A stretch of 64,000 nt of DNA from an uncultured Coriobacteriaceae bacterium (GCA_902786015.1 CADAAU010000002.1:246296-310295), one strand, 5' to 3'; positions 52,322 through 61,585 are shown, counted from the first letter of the stretch. Notes: generated by a model not told the origin, from the sequence alone. Numbers and translations are program-made.

Positions 52322-52353
52322 TTACGCACAACGTGTTACGATGTGCGTAACAC
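52322..52353. repeat. TACGCACA palindrome 2
   Basis: TTACGCACA and TGTGCGTAA form a 9-bp inverted repeat with the same 11-nt spacing as palindrome 1. It overlaps a second pair GTGTTAC/GTAACAC. Confidence 0.6.
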
Positions 52354-52546
52354 GGCGTCTCGCGGGCGCCTGGGATGAGGGGTGTCTCCAGGAATCTTGC
52401 CATCATTGGTTGAGCGCATGTATCGCATTACGTCCAAAGCCGTCACCCCGCATAGATAAAGCGTCATGGGATCCTCCAATCACTTCGGTGACGGAGCTAG
52501 GCGAGGAGACAGTCGACACGCAATTTCTGGATTGACCAGCTTGGTG

Positions 52547-52696
52547 TCAATGGAGCACATCTCCTGGTCTATCCCTAGCTACTCTCTCTACAACGCGAGC
52601 TGGCACTTCCGCGAGATCGGGACCGACCTGCCTCTGTTCGCCGCACAGCGGGCGGTCTCGCAGCAAGACGCGCGCCTCACTCAGTACCCCTCATAG
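52547..52696 (+). pseudogene. Possible gene remnant in the gene-poor stretch
   Basis: In the 51793-53014 gap (about 1.2 kb without a firm gene) one frame reads plausibly protein-like ('SWSIPSYSLYNASWHFREIGTDLPLFAAQ') and ends at TAG 52694-52696. It has no clear start or ribosome site. It could be the tail of a lost gene; I do not recognise it. Confidence 0.25.
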
Positions 52697-52806
52697 GGGA
52701 GGGCGTCGACCTCGTGCCTCGCCCTTGGCGGTAGGGTATCGTAGGCAACGCGACGCATGGGATGCTCCGCGCGGAGAACCGCTTACACCAGGCAGCAGGC
52801 TGTCTG

Positions 52807-52900
52807 GCAAGCGATGGGGATACTCCCCTTTGCCCTGACGGCCCATGGACCGGCTTTCAGACGCACAAGTAAGGCAAAGGGGGTACCCCCATCGCTTGCG
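52807..52900. repeat. Long inverted repeat upstream of the 564-aa ATPase
   Basis: GGCAAGCGATGGGGATACTC... (52807-52835) and its inverse (52873-52900) pair over about 27 bp with three mismatches around a 37-nt loop. It lies 115 bp before the start of the next gene. Confidence 0.55.
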
Positions 52901-53014
52901 TCTGGGAGTGAACGACCGTCGAGCCCATCCTCGCCGGTCTTTGCAAGCATGCCGAGCATTCAATCACCACATGATAAACTTGTGAGGACAAAACACAGGA
53001 GAGGGAGACGGCGC

Positions 53015-54709
53015 ATGGCACGTACGATCAGCATCGGGGCTCAGGGCTTCGAGGACATCCGGGCCAATGGGTACTTCTATGTCGACAAGACGGGCTTCGT
53101 GAGAGATTGGTGGGAATCGGGCGACGGCGTCACGCTCGTCTGCCGCCCGCGTCGCTTCGGCAAGACGCTGAACCTCGACACCGTGCGCTGCTTCCTCTCC
53201 ACCGAGCTCGCCGGCCGCGGCGAGGAGCTCTTCGGTGGCCTGGACGTTTGGAGCAACCCCGCCATGCGCGAGCTGCAGGGCTCGGTGCCAGTGGTGGCGA
53301 TGAGCTTCGCACGCGTGAAGGGCGCCACGCTCGGCGAGACTCTGGCAGTGATCAAACGGATCATCCGCGTGGCCGTGGATGAGCACAAGTACCTGCGGGA
53401 CTCTGATGCCCTCTCCAAAAGCGACCGCGAGTTCCTCGCCCGCGTCTCCGACGGCATGCCCGACGAGGTAGCGACCGACACCGTCAACCAGCTCTGTTCG
53501 ATGCTGCGGCGCCACCACGGCGTGGCACCGGTGGTGCTGCTCGACGAGTACGACGCGCCAATGGAGTGCGCCTGGACGCACGGCTATTGGGACGGAGCCT
53601 CCGACTTCATGCGACAGTTCATGAACGCTACCTTCAAAACCAACCCCGCGCTCGGCCGCGGCCTCATAACGGGAGTAACGCGCGTCTCGCGCGAGTCAAT
53701 CTTCTCCGACCTCAACAACCTAGCCGTCGTCACGACGTCGAGGCCCAAGTACCAGACCTGCTTTGGCTTCACACAGGACGAGGTGGACGCGGCGCTGGCC
53801 GAGTACAACCTGTCCGAGAAGCGCGAGTCGGTGCGCGACTGGTACGACGGGTTCGTCATCGGCGGCGTCGAGCACATCTACAATCCCTGGTCGGTCACCA
53901 AGTTCCTGGAGGACGGCGGCCTCTTCGACGCCTACTGGGCCAACACCTCTGGCAACGGCCTGGTCTCTGAGGTCGTGCGTCAGGGCGACGAGGAGCTCAA
54001 GGCCGACTTCGAAGAGCTTATGCGCGGCGGAGAGGTGTCTAAGGTGATTGACGAGCAGGTGGTCTTCTCCGAGCTCGCAACGACGCCCGAGGCCGTATGG
54101 GCGCTGTTGCTCGCGGCCGGATACGTCACAAGCCCGGGTCCGGTACCCGAGTTCGTGGCCACCACACCGCGCCGCCTGCGTATCACCAACAAGGAGATCG
54201 AGATCACCTTCGATCGCATGGCGAGGGGTTGGTTCTCGCCGGCGCGTGTACGCTACGACCAGTTCGCCCGCGCCCTGCTCGAGGGCGACGCGCGCGTGGC
54301 GACCCGATGCCTGGCCGAGGTCACGCGCGCCTGCGTTTCATCGTTCGACGCGGGCACACACCCTTCCACGTCGGAGCTCGAGCGCTTCTACCACGGCCTT
54401 GTGCTGGGTCTGCTCGCCTACCTCCGGGGCTGCTGGTCGGTGGAGTCCAACCGTGAGAGCGGCTTTGGGCGCTACGACGTGGCGCTCGTGCCCACCGACG
54501 GCACCGGCGGGACCGACCCGGCCGTGGTGATGGAGTTCAAGGTGTTCGATCCCTATGACGAGCAGACCCTCGCGGACACCGTCGTACGCGCGCGCAAGCA
54601 GGTTGAGGAGAGAGGCTACGTGGCTGGCCTCGTGGAGCGCGGTATCGCGCCCGGGCGCATCCGCACTTACGGTATCGCCTTCCGCGGCAAGGAAGTGCTG
54701 GTGGGGTAG
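53015..54709 (+). CDS. AAA-ATPase/PD-(D/E)XK protein (DUF1703 type)
   Basis: 564 residues from the ATG at 53015, with AGGAGAGGGAG upstream; the frame back to 52757 spans an inverted repeat and is not coding. N-terminal 'GYFYVDKTGFVRDWWESGDGVTLVCRPRRFGKTLNL' (Walker A RRFGKT) and 'APVVLLDEYDAPM' (Walker B, about residue 170) are followed by the family's 'DWYDGFVIGG-VEHIYNPWSV' and a C-terminal nuclease-like core 'GRYDVALVP...VVMEFKV...ARKQVEERGY' (D, ExK, Q). It is the best match to the textbook DUF1703 family of the three such genes here. Function is unproven. It sits between the ParA element and the CRISPR locus. Confidence 0.87.
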   Translation: MARTISIGAQGFEDIRANGYFYVDKTGFVRDWWESGDGVTLVCRPRRFGKTLNLDTVRCFLSTELAGRGEELFGGLDVWSNPAMRELQGSVPVVAMSFARVKGATLGETLAVIKRIIRVAVDEHKYLRDSDALSKSDREFLARVSDGMPDEVATDTVNQLCSMLRRHHGVAPVVLLDEYDAPMECAWTHGYWDGASDFMRQFMNATFKTNPALGRGLITGVTRVSRESIFSDLNNLAVVTTSRPKYQTCFGFTQDEVDAALAEYNLSEKRESVRDWYDGFVIGGVEHIYNPWSVTKFLEDGGLFDAYWANTSGNGLVSEVVRQGDEELKADFEELMRGGEVSKVIDEQVVFSELATTPEAVWALLLAAGYVTSPGPVPEFVATTPRRLRITNKEIEITFDRMARGWFSPARVRYDQFARALLEGDARVATRCLAEVTRACVSSFDAGTHPSTSELERFYHGLVLGLLAYLRGCWSVESNRESGFGRYDVALVPTDGTGGTDPAVVMEFKVFDPYDEQTLADTVVRARKQVEERGYVAGLVERGIAPGRIRTYGIAFRGKEVLVG

Positions 54710-54770
54710 GCGCGAGACGCCTGGCCTTTGGGTATGGCATGCGCCTTGGTCGCCGTGGCGCATTGGGCGT

Positions 54771-54992
54771 ATGAGCATATGCACGAACATTGCAGAGGCT
54801 TTCATGGACTCCGGATCGAGAAAGTCATGTGACGGCGATCTGGCCCCGGTCGAGCGCCGCGTGTATCTGTACCCTTTCAGTCGCGACGAGGCAGGCTATC
54901 AAGAGCTCGTGGAGAAGGTGATAAGGTACCGTGTTGTGCTGGGCCAGCCCGACCAAGTTATGTCTGAGGAACCAATCGTTGCAAACGGTTGA
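54771..54992 (+). CDS. Small hypothetical frame, 73 aa
   Basis: Between the ATPase gene and cas3 an ATG-started frame reads 'MSICTNIAEAFMDSG...VYLYPFSRDEAGYQELVEKVIRYRVVLGQ'. The composition is protein-like but there is no good ribosome site and I do not recognise it. It may be the remnant of a larger gene. Confidence 0.3.
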   Translation: MSICTNIAEAFMDSGSRKSCDGDLAPVERRVYLYPFSRDEAGYQELVEKVIRYRVVLGQPDQVMSEEPIVANG

Positions 54993-55102
54993 TTTTGAGC
55001 TGTGAGTGGTATCGGATTGATTTTCTTGTCCCACGCCTCATATAGATTGTCATCAGAGCTTTTATCTCGCAGTCATGGCTTTCGACATAAGGTGAGGAAC
55101 GA

Positions 55103-57322
55103 ATGATACGACACGAGCTGCCACAATATATTTCTCATGTTAGCGCGGATGGAAATCGAATCGAATCCGTGCACCAGCATCTCGATGAGGTTGCGGACAT
55201 GGCTGCCGATTTTGCAAGAGCTTTCGGTGGAGAGGACTGGGCATATCGAGCAGGACTTTTACATGATATCGGCAAATATTCAAATGAGTTTCAAAATCGC
55301 ATTCTGCACGATGGGCCACGTGTGGATCACTCGACTGCAGGGGCTTATGAGCTAGCTCGAAATGGTGATGTGCCGCTTTCGTATTGCGTGGCGGGCCACC
55401 ATGGGGGCTTGCCAGATGGTGGTATGCGTGGTGATCAGGATTCAACCTTAATTGGAAGACTAACAAAAGCTCAGAGGTGCCTCATTCCTCCCTACGATGT
55501 ATGGAAAGACGAAGTTGAGTTACCTAAGAATCCGTTATTCCTTCCTTCGGTATTTGGCAAGGAGGCGAAGAAGGATGCTGCTTTTTCATTCTCGTTCTTC
55601 ACGCGCATGGTGTATAGCTGCTTGGTTGACGCAGACTATCTCTGTACAGAGCGTTTTATACAGGCGGAAGGACGTGCGCATCCTCACACAAAGGGTATGA
55701 GTGAGTTGAGAGACATGCTCGAAGAGCATCTTTCCTCGTTCTATCCACCCAGCAATACGATTAATGCAGTTCGTTGCGGCGTTTTGGATGACTGCTTAAA
55801 AGCCTCAAAGCTCGCGCCTGGAGTTTTTTCGCTAACGGTGCCGACGGGTGGGGGGAAGACCTATGCCCTGATGAGGTTTGCTCTCAACCATGCCACTGCA
55901 ACCGGGCATGAGTTTAGAAAAGTGATTTGCGCCGAGCCCTACACATCTATTATCGAACAGAATGCTGAAGTATATCGAAAGGTCTTTGGTGAGGATCAGG
56001 TACTCGAGCATCACTCGAATTATGAGTTCAAAGATATGGGCGATCGGAAGCAAAACACCATGCGGCTTGCTGCAGAAAACTGGGATAGGCCATTGGTGAT
56101 CACTACAAACGTGCAGCTCTTCGAGTCCCTGTTTGCGAACAAGCCGTCTCAATGTCGTAAGCTGCATAACATTGCCCAGAGCGTCATCGTGCTGGATGAG
56201 GCGCAGATGATCCCTACGCAATATATGGAACCCTGCGTTCGTGCGCTCTGCGAGCTAGTAAAGCACTATGGGTGTACGGTCGTGTTATGCACTGCTACGC
56301 AACCGGCATTAAACAACTATTTCTTAGACCAAGGCCTCGTGGTGCAAGAGATCGCATCAAATCCCAGCGGGCTTGTAGAACAGCTGAGACGTGTGACATA
56401 CAAGAGCCTGGGTCAGATTGGTGACGAGGAGCTTATTCACAAGATCCTTGAGAACGATCAGGCACTCTGTATTGTTAACAGCCGAAAGCAAGCGCGCGCA
56501 CTTTACGATATGGCGCTTTCGCGTGGGTTGATGAACCAAGCCGCCCTGTTTCACCTTTCCACACTCATGTATCCGAAGCACAGGAGCCGCATCATCGAAA
56601 CCGTCCGAAAGCGAATATCAGACGGTCGGCCATGCGTGGTGTTTGCGACAAGCCTTGTGGAGGCAGGGGTTGATTTGGACTTTGGTACGGTTTACAGAGC
56701 CATTGCCGGCATCGACTCAATGGTGCAGGCGGCTGGTCGCTGTAATCGCGAGATGAGAAATGACGTTAGGGATTCGTGCGTGTATCTCTTTGAGCCGAAT
56801 CCAGCCTATGCGGTGCCTGCCGAGGTGCGCCAATGCGCTTCGGTGACAACGTCTGATATTCCCGATTTGTATAAACCGGGGGAGCTACCTAGCATTGATG
56901 ACTTGTCAACAGTGGAAGGCTATTTTGGCCATTTATACTCATACAGATGTCTTGATGGCAAAGGCATACTCAAACGGCTGCAGCAACCTGGATTCTCCAG
57001 CGGTATTGTTTCGATTCCCTTTGCAAAGGTTGCGGCTGAGTTCAGGCTCATTGAGGAAGGCGCGTCGACCGTGATTGTTCCTACCGAACAGAACAGTCGT
57101 GACATCGATCTTGCCCTGCAGCGTGAGGCTACGCGTGCGACCATGAGACGTCTCTCTCACTATGGCGTTGGCGTCTACGACTCTGATCGTGATGCGCTGC
57201 TGAGGGCAGGCGCTATCGAGGCGGTTGGGGAGAACGTGTTCATCCTGAGTGATTCCAGCAGGTATACGGACGATGTCGGGCTCAACCTATACGTCAAGGG
57301 TGGTGAGGCAGTGTTTTTGTAG
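55103..57322 (+). CDS. cas3: CRISPR-associated helicase/nuclease Cas3 (type I-C)
   Basis: 739 residues; AAGGTGAGGA precedes the ATG. The N-terminal HD nuclease has 'AGLLHDIGKYSNEFQ' (about residues 49-63) and 'DHSTAG' (about 75). The SF2 helicase has 'VPTGGGKTYAL' (Walker A, about 247), 'IVLDEAQMIP' (DEAQ, about 363), 'LCTATQPAL' (motif III) and 'AAGRCNRE' (motif VI). It degrades invading DNA after Cascade binding. It leads the locus but is separated from cas5c by a 223-bp gap with its own promoter. Confidence 0.96.
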   Translation: MIRHELPQYISHVSADGNRIESVHQHLDEVADMAADFARAFGGEDWAYRAGLLHDIGKYSNEFQNRILHDGPRVDHSTAGAYELARNGDVPLSYCVAGHHGGLPDGGMRGDQDSTLIGRLTKAQRCLIPPYDVWKDEVELPKNPLFLPSVFGKEAKKDAAFSFSFFTRMVYSCLVDADYLCTERFIQAEGRAHPHTKGMSELRDMLEEHLSSFYPPSNTINAVRCGVLDDCLKASKLAPGVFSLTVPTGGGKTYALMRFALNHATATGHEFRKVICAEPYTSIIEQNAEVYRKVFGEDQVLEHHSNYEFKDMGDRKQNTMRLAAENWDRPLVITTNVQLFESLFANKPSQCRKLHNIAQSVIVLDEAQMIPTQYMEPCVRALCELVKHYGCTVVLCTATQPALNNYFLDQGLVVQEIASNPSGLVEQLRRVTYKSLGQIGDEELIHKILENDQALCIVNSRKQARALYDMALSRGLMNQAALFHLSTLMYPKHRSRIIETVRKRISDGRPCVVFATSLVEAGVDLDFGTVYRAIAGIDSMVQAAGRCNREMRNDVRDSCVYLFEPNPAYAVPAEVRQCASVTTSDIPDLYKPGELPSIDDLSTVEGYFGHLYSYRCLDGKGILKRLQQPGFSSGIVSIPFAKVAAEFRLIEEGASTVIVPTEQNSRDIDLALQREATRATMRRLSHYGVGVYDSDRDALLRAGAIEAVGENVFILSDSSRYTDDVGLNLYVKGGEAVFL

Positions 57323-57339
57323 GAGCCTTAGTATGCCAA

Positions 57340-57364
57340 CGCCCGGAGGGATGAGCTCCGGGCG
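57340..57364 (+). terminator. Hairpin after cas3
   Basis: A perfect 9-bp stem CGCCCGGAG/CTCCGGGCG with a 7-nt loop starts 17 bp after the cas3 stop. No T-run is seen. Confidence 0.6.
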
Positions 57365-57392
57365 AGACAGTCTTACCACAGTAACAATAATA

Positions 57393-57404
57393 ATTTCAAT
57401 CCAC
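57393..57404 (-). repeat. Solitary reverse-oriented CRISPR repeat tag
   Basis: On the reverse strand these 12 nt read GTGGATTGAAAT, identical to the last 12 nt of the array repeat, including the ATTGAAAT handle. The upstream part of the repeat is not conserved, but a weak CAAGC/GCTTG stem lies just before it. It sits in the cas3-cas5c gap, 57 bp from the -35 of the cas5c promoter. Confidence 0.6.
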
Positions 57405-57460
57405 AAGCGAATAGCGCATTGCTTGACGTGACTATTCTACAACGTTTCCAAAACAGTAAG

Positions 57461-57489
57461 TTGACTACACGCTCGCAAGGTGATATAAA
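57461..57489 (+). promoter_or_regulatory. Promoter of the cas5c-cas2 operon
   Basis: TTGACT (57461-57466) and TATAAA (57484-57489) are exactly 17 bp apart and lie about 57 bp before the cas5c start, a near-consensus sigma-70 type promoter. Confidence 0.7.
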
Positions 57490-57545
57490 TAGTTATGCAT
57501 TGAGAATTCCACACTAAAAGTAATAGAAGAAGGGGGAGATTAGAT

Positions 57546-58220
57546 GTGATATATGGAGTGAGGTTGGAAGTTTGGGGAGATTACGCGTGCTGCGCCAGGC
57601 CCGAGCTCTCAGTGGAGAGGTTTTCATATGAGTGCATAACACCTAGTGCAGCTCGGGGCATTTTGGAAAGCATCTATTGGCATCCACCCATGCAATACAA
57701 AATCGATCGTATTCATGTGCTGAACTCTATCCAGTTTGCCACCATACGGAAAAACGAACTTAAGAGCAAAGCGCTTGCGAGCGCAATGAAGTATGCCGTT
57801 GTGGGCAAGGGCGCCCTTCCGTATATTAACGCCAGAGCTCATAAGGAAACCCAACAAAGGACATCTACGGTCCTTACCGATGTTCGCTATGTGATCGATG
57901 CCCATTTTGAGGTTGACGAATCAAAGATGTCCGAAGGTGATACGCCGGCTAAATTTATTTCGATTTTGAATCGGCGTATTAAAAAAGGACAATGTTGGCA
58001 GCAACCTTATCTTGGGATTCGCGAGTTCGCAGCACATTTTGGCCCATACTCTGGAGAAGAGTCGCCAAGGGGGTATTACTCTGGATCAGGCGAGCGCGAC
58101 TTGGGTCTCATGCTATACGACATGGACTACAGCAATGCAGAAGACATTACACCAATGTTTTTCCATGCTGTTATGCGCAATGGAGTGGTTGATGTAGCCG
58201 AAGGCGAGGTGTTTCGCTGA
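57546..58220 (+). CDS. cas5c: Cas5c, type I-C pre-crRNA endonuclease and Cascade subunit
   Basis: 224 residues from a GTG start with GGGGGAG upstream. The N-terminus 'VRLEVWGDYACCARPELSVERFSYECITPSAARGILESIYW' is the Cas5 family start with the Cas5d-type 'TPSAARGILE' helix. In type I-C, which lacks Cas6, this protein cuts the repeat hairpin and stays on the 5' handle. Its stop overlaps the cas8c start (TGATG). Confidence 0.95.
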   Translation: MIYGVRLEVWGDYACCARPELSVERFSYECITPSAARGILESIYWHPPMQYKIDRIHVLNSIQFATIRKNELKSKALASAMKYAVVGKGALPYINARAHKETQQRTSTVLTDVRYVIDAHFEVDESKMSEGDTPAKFISILNRRIKKGQCWQQPYLGIREFAAHFGPYSGEESPRGYYSGSGERDLGLMLYDMDYSNAEDITPMFFHAVMRNGVVDVAEGEVFR

Positions 58221-60025
58221 TGCTTGCCGAGCTTGTTTCTTACTACGATCAGCTTACAAAAGAGCATCCCGACGAAGTCGCTCCCATGGGGTGGTGCGCA
58301 AGAAGAGTTTCATACGTTTTGGAGCTGTCCGAGGAAGGTGTATTGCAGGCTTTAGTTCCTTTAACTGATGATTCTGATATGTGCAAAATCGTGCCCACTC
58401 AGATTAAACGATCTTCGAATATCCGAGCGTACTATCTATGTGATAAATCAATCTACTTCCTCGGTGTTGATAATCAAGGCAATGCAGACCGAATGCGAAA
58501 ATGCTTCGAAGCGTCAAAGCATCTCCATCACGAGGTTTTGGACGGTGTCAAGTCTGTAGCCGCTTGTGCGATATTGCATTTTTTTGACTCATGGAATCCA
58601 GACACTGCAAGAGAGCATCCCGTGCTTAAGAATGTTGATGACAGAGTGTTCGCAGGAGGACTAATTGTTTTCTCCGTGGTTGGGGATGGGAAGGTGCTGA
58701 ACACTCTGCGTGACCAGTCCTTATGTAACGCGTGGAAAAAATTCCGCACAAAAAATAATGATAATACAATGGCTATGCGATGCCTAGTGAGTGGGGCATT
58801 TGCACCAGTGGCACGGGTTCATCCAATTATAAAAGGTATTGAGGGCTCTGATAAATCTGGCGCCTCTCTCGTAAGCTTTAATGAGAGGGCGTTTGAGTCC
58901 TACGGGCACGACAAAGAGCAGGGGCGGAACGCCCCCGTAAGTGAGCGTGCGGCGGAGGCATACGGGATTGCGCTCAATTATCTGCTTTCGAATCCCAATC
59001 ACCACATCCGCCTGGGAGACACGACGGTTGTTTACTGGTCCGACCACAGGGACGTGGAAAACTGCCAGGCATTCTCAATGTTCATGGGAGGGGGAGCCTT
59101 CGACCCCTTTGCCAATAATGCTGAAGACACAGACCGCATGATTGATGCCACTATGAAGAGCGTTGCTCGAGGCAGGTATCGTGACATTGAGGGCATTGAT
59201 CCCGAGGCAACGTTTTACGTCCTTGGTTTGGCGCCAAGTGCCGCAAGACTGTCAGTCAAGTTCTTCTTCCGGGATTCTTTTGGGTCGATGTTGAACAACC
59301 TGCACGAACACTATCGCAGGGTAAACATCGTCCATGCGCCTTATGAGCGTGAGTTCCTGACCCCGTATCAACTTTTGCGCGAGGTTGAGAATCCCAAAGC
59401 GAAGAAGCACGTAGTGGTGCCGATACTCAACGGGCCCCTATTGCGCTCGATGCTCGAAAACACCCCGTATCCAGAGGCGCTTTACACGAATGCGATTCTG
59501 CGTATACGGGCCACGCAAGAGAATCCCGACGAGCATACCCGGAAAGTAACGCGCGGCCGTGCGGCGATTATTAGGGCGTATCTGCTTAAAAACAGACGAG
59601 AGGCGGGCTATGAAGAAGGGAGCCTTACGGTGAAGCTAAACGAAGAGAGAAGCGAGACGGCATATTGCTTGGGTAGGGCCTTTGCCATACTGGAGTGGAT
59701 ACAAGAGGTCGCCAACGGAAAGGCCACAATTACCAACCGATACTTCAATTCTGCCAGCACGACTCCTTCGGTGGTATTTCCCACGCTTATGCATCTGTCA
59801 CAAGCACATCTGCAAAAGGTGAAACGCGAACGTCTGGGATACGGGAAATGGCTTGAGCGGCAGCTCTTTGAAGTGTTGGGTGAGGAGCGCGTGTCTGCGT
59901 TTCCGCGAAGGCTTGGACTCGACCAACAGGGTGATTTCATACTTGGGTACGTTCACCAGAAGAACAAGCGATATGAGCAAAAGGCGAGCGAGCAGGATGC
60001 GACGGCGTCCGGTGAGGAGGAGTAA
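58220..60025 (+). CDS. cas8c: Cas8c, large Cascade subunit (Csd1)
   Basis: 601 residues, coupled to cas5c by a TGATG overlap. The N-terminus 'MLAELVSYYDQLTKEHPDEVAPMGWCARRVSYVLELSEEG' and the central 'VVYWSDH' and 'YVLGLAPSAARLSVKFF' segments are characteristic of Csd1/Cas8c. It recognises the PAM and, in type I-C, an internal start often also gives a small Cas11-like subunit from the C-terminal part. No such start was established here. Confidence 0.95.
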   Translation: MLAELVSYYDQLTKEHPDEVAPMGWCARRVSYVLELSEEGVLQALVPLTDDSDMCKIVPTQIKRSSNIRAYYLCDKSIYFLGVDNQGNADRMRKCFEASKHLHHEVLDGVKSVAACAILHFFDSWNPDTAREHPVLKNVDDRVFAGGLIVFSVVGDGKVLNTLRDQSLCNAWKKFRTKNNDNTMAMRCLVSGAFAPVARVHPIIKGIEGSDKSGASLVSFNERAFESYGHDKEQGRNAPVSERAAEAYGIALNYLLSNPNHHIRLGDTTVVYWSDHRDVENCQAFSMFMGGGAFDPFANNAEDTDRMIDATMKSVARGRYRDIEGIDPEATFYVLGLAPSAARLSVKFFFRDSFGSMLNNLHEHYRRVNIVHAPYEREFLTPYQLLREVENPKAKKHVVVPILNGPLLRSMLENTPYPEALYTNAILRIRATQENPDEHTRKVTRGRAAIIRAYLLKNRREAGYEEGSLTVKLNEERSETAYCLGRAFAILEWIQEVANGKATITNRYFNSASTTPSVVFPTLMHLSQAHLQKVKRERLGYGKWLERQLFEVLGEERVSAFPRRLGLDQQGDFILGYVHQKNKRYEQKASEQDATASGEEE

Positions 60026-60027
60026 TC

Positions 60028-60921
60028 ATGGGTAAGGCGATACAGAACAGGTACGATTTCGTTCTTTATTACGACGTTGAAAACGGTAACCCCAACGGTG
60101 ACCCGGATGCGGGAAACATGCCCCGCGTGGATGTGGAGACAGGGCACGGCATCGTTACCGACGTATGCATCAAGCGCAAGATTCGCAACTATGTCGAGAC
60201 AGTGCGTGAGGGCGAGCCCGGATTCGAGATATACATAAAAGACGGCGTTCCCTTGAACAGGAGCGACAACCGTGCATTCGAGCAGTTGGGCATAGATTCG
60301 GCGCAGATCAAGAAGCTCAAGTCGAGCAATCCTCAGCTGGACGTCGAGATTCGCGATTGTATGTGCAAGACGTTCTACGACGTGCGTACGTTTGGCGCCG
60401 TAATGACTACGTTCGTAAAGAACAACCTCAATTGCGGTCAGGTCCGTGGGCCTGTCCAGATTACGTTTTCTAAGAGCGTGGATCCCATTCCCCAGCAGGA
60501 GGTAACGATTACCCGCGTTGCGATTACAACGGAGACCGATGCGGCGAACAAGGCGACCGAGATGGGGCGCAAATACATAGTGCCGTATGCCTTGTACCGT
60601 TGCGAGGGCTTCGTGTCCGCCAATCTGGCGCGCCGTGTAACTGGCTTCTCTGAGGACGACCTTGACCTGCTGTGGGAGAGTCTCGTAAATATGTTCGAAA
60701 TCGATCACTCTGCCGCACGCGGCAAGATGGCTGTGAGGGCACTCGTGGTGTTCAAACATGATTCTGAGCTTGGAAATGCGCCCTCGCACAAGCTCTTTGA
60801 AGCGGTCCATACACAAAAGCGCGAAGGTGTCGAATTCCCTCGTGCTTTTAGCGATTACGAGGAGATTGTGGTCGATGATGAGCTTATTCCCGATGGGGTT
60901 CAGGTAATTCGAAAGGCGTAG
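60028..60921 (+). CDS. cas7c: Cas7c, Cascade backbone subunit (Csd2)
   Basis: 297 residues; GAGGAG precedes the ATG two bases after the cas8c stop. 'YDVENGNPNGDPDAGNMPRVD' near the N-terminus is the Csd2/Csh2 hallmark, followed by 'ITRVAITTETDAANKATEMGRK' typical of the family. Multiple copies coat the crRNA spacer. Confidence 0.97.
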   Translation: MGKAIQNRYDFVLYYDVENGNPNGDPDAGNMPRVDVETGHGIVTDVCIKRKIRNYVETVREGEPGFEIYIKDGVPLNRSDNRAFEQLGIDSAQIKKLKSSNPQLDVEIRDCMCKTFYDVRTFGAVMTTFVKNNLNCGQVRGPVQITFSKSVDPIPQQEVTITRVAITTETDAANKATEMGRKYIVPYALYRCEGFVSANLARRVTGFSEDDLDLLWESLVNMFEIDHSAARGKMAVRALVVFKHDSELGNAPSHKLFEAVHTQKREGVEFPRAFSDYEEIVVDDELIPDGVQVIRKA

Positions 60922-60928
60922 TATCCCA

Positions 60929-61585
60929 ATGTATGACGATGATGACTTTCTCGCGCTGTCTGGAATACAGCATTTCTCGTTTTGTCAGAGACAATGGGCG
61001 CTCATCCATATAGATCGTGTTTGGGCAGACAACCTCTTAACGGTACAGGGCGAGATTATGCATGACCGTGCGCACGACGAGGGGCTGCGCGAACGACGCG
61101 GTGACGTCATAGTTGTGCGCGGATTAACCGTTCGGTCAGCCCAGATGGGTGTGTGGGGAAAGTGCGACGTCGTCGAATTCCATAAGGATCCAGCTGGCCA
61201 TCCTCTCTCTGGGGAGGATGGCCTATGGAAAGCTCTGCCTGTTGAGTACAAGCACGGAAAGGCGAAAGCGAACGATGCGGATAGGCTTCAGCTGTGTGCG
61301 CAGGCAATGTGCTTGGAGGAAATGCTTGCAAGTGAAATTGAGTACGGCTGTTTGTACTATGGAAGCTCTCACTCAAGAGAGCGAGTGGACTTCAGCGAGC
61401 AACTGCGTTCCAACGTTGAGTCACTATACGAAAGGATGCGCCAGCTTTTCAGGAAGCACCATGTTCCAAGGGTAAAGCAGTTCCCCGCATGCCGATCCTG
61501 CTCGCTCTTCGAGAAATGTATGCCAAAGATTGCGAATCGCACGGTGAGCGCCTATATAGACCGATACGTAAAGGAACTGTCATGA
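60929..61585 (+). CDS. cas4: Cas4 nuclease for spacer acquisition
   Basis: 218 residues, 7 bp after cas7c. It is a RecB-like PD-(D/E)XK nuclease with 'GKCDVVEF' and 'PVEYKHGKAK' (D...ExK) and four Fe-S cysteines: 'FSFCQRQW' at the N-terminus and 'CRSCSLFEKC' near the C-terminus. It trims prespacers and selects the PAM with Cas1-Cas2. The stop overlaps the cas1 start (ATGA). Confidence 0.96.
   Translation: MYDDDDFLALSGIQHFSFCQRQWALIHIDRVWADNLLTVQGEIMHDRAHDEGLRERRGDVIVVRGLTVRSAQMGVWGKCDVVEFHKDPAGHPLSGEDGLWKALPVEYKHGKAKANDADRLQLCAQAMCLEEMLASEIEYGCLYYGSSHSRERVDFSEQLRSNVESLYERMRQLFRKHHVPRVKQFPACRSCSLFEKCMPKIANRTVSAYIDRYVKELS

Noticed and set aside
51856..52329. Reverse frame of 157 codons upstream of parA
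   Set aside because: It has biased Ser/Arg/Pro-rich low-complexity sequence, contains the TACGCACA palindrome, and has no ribosome site.
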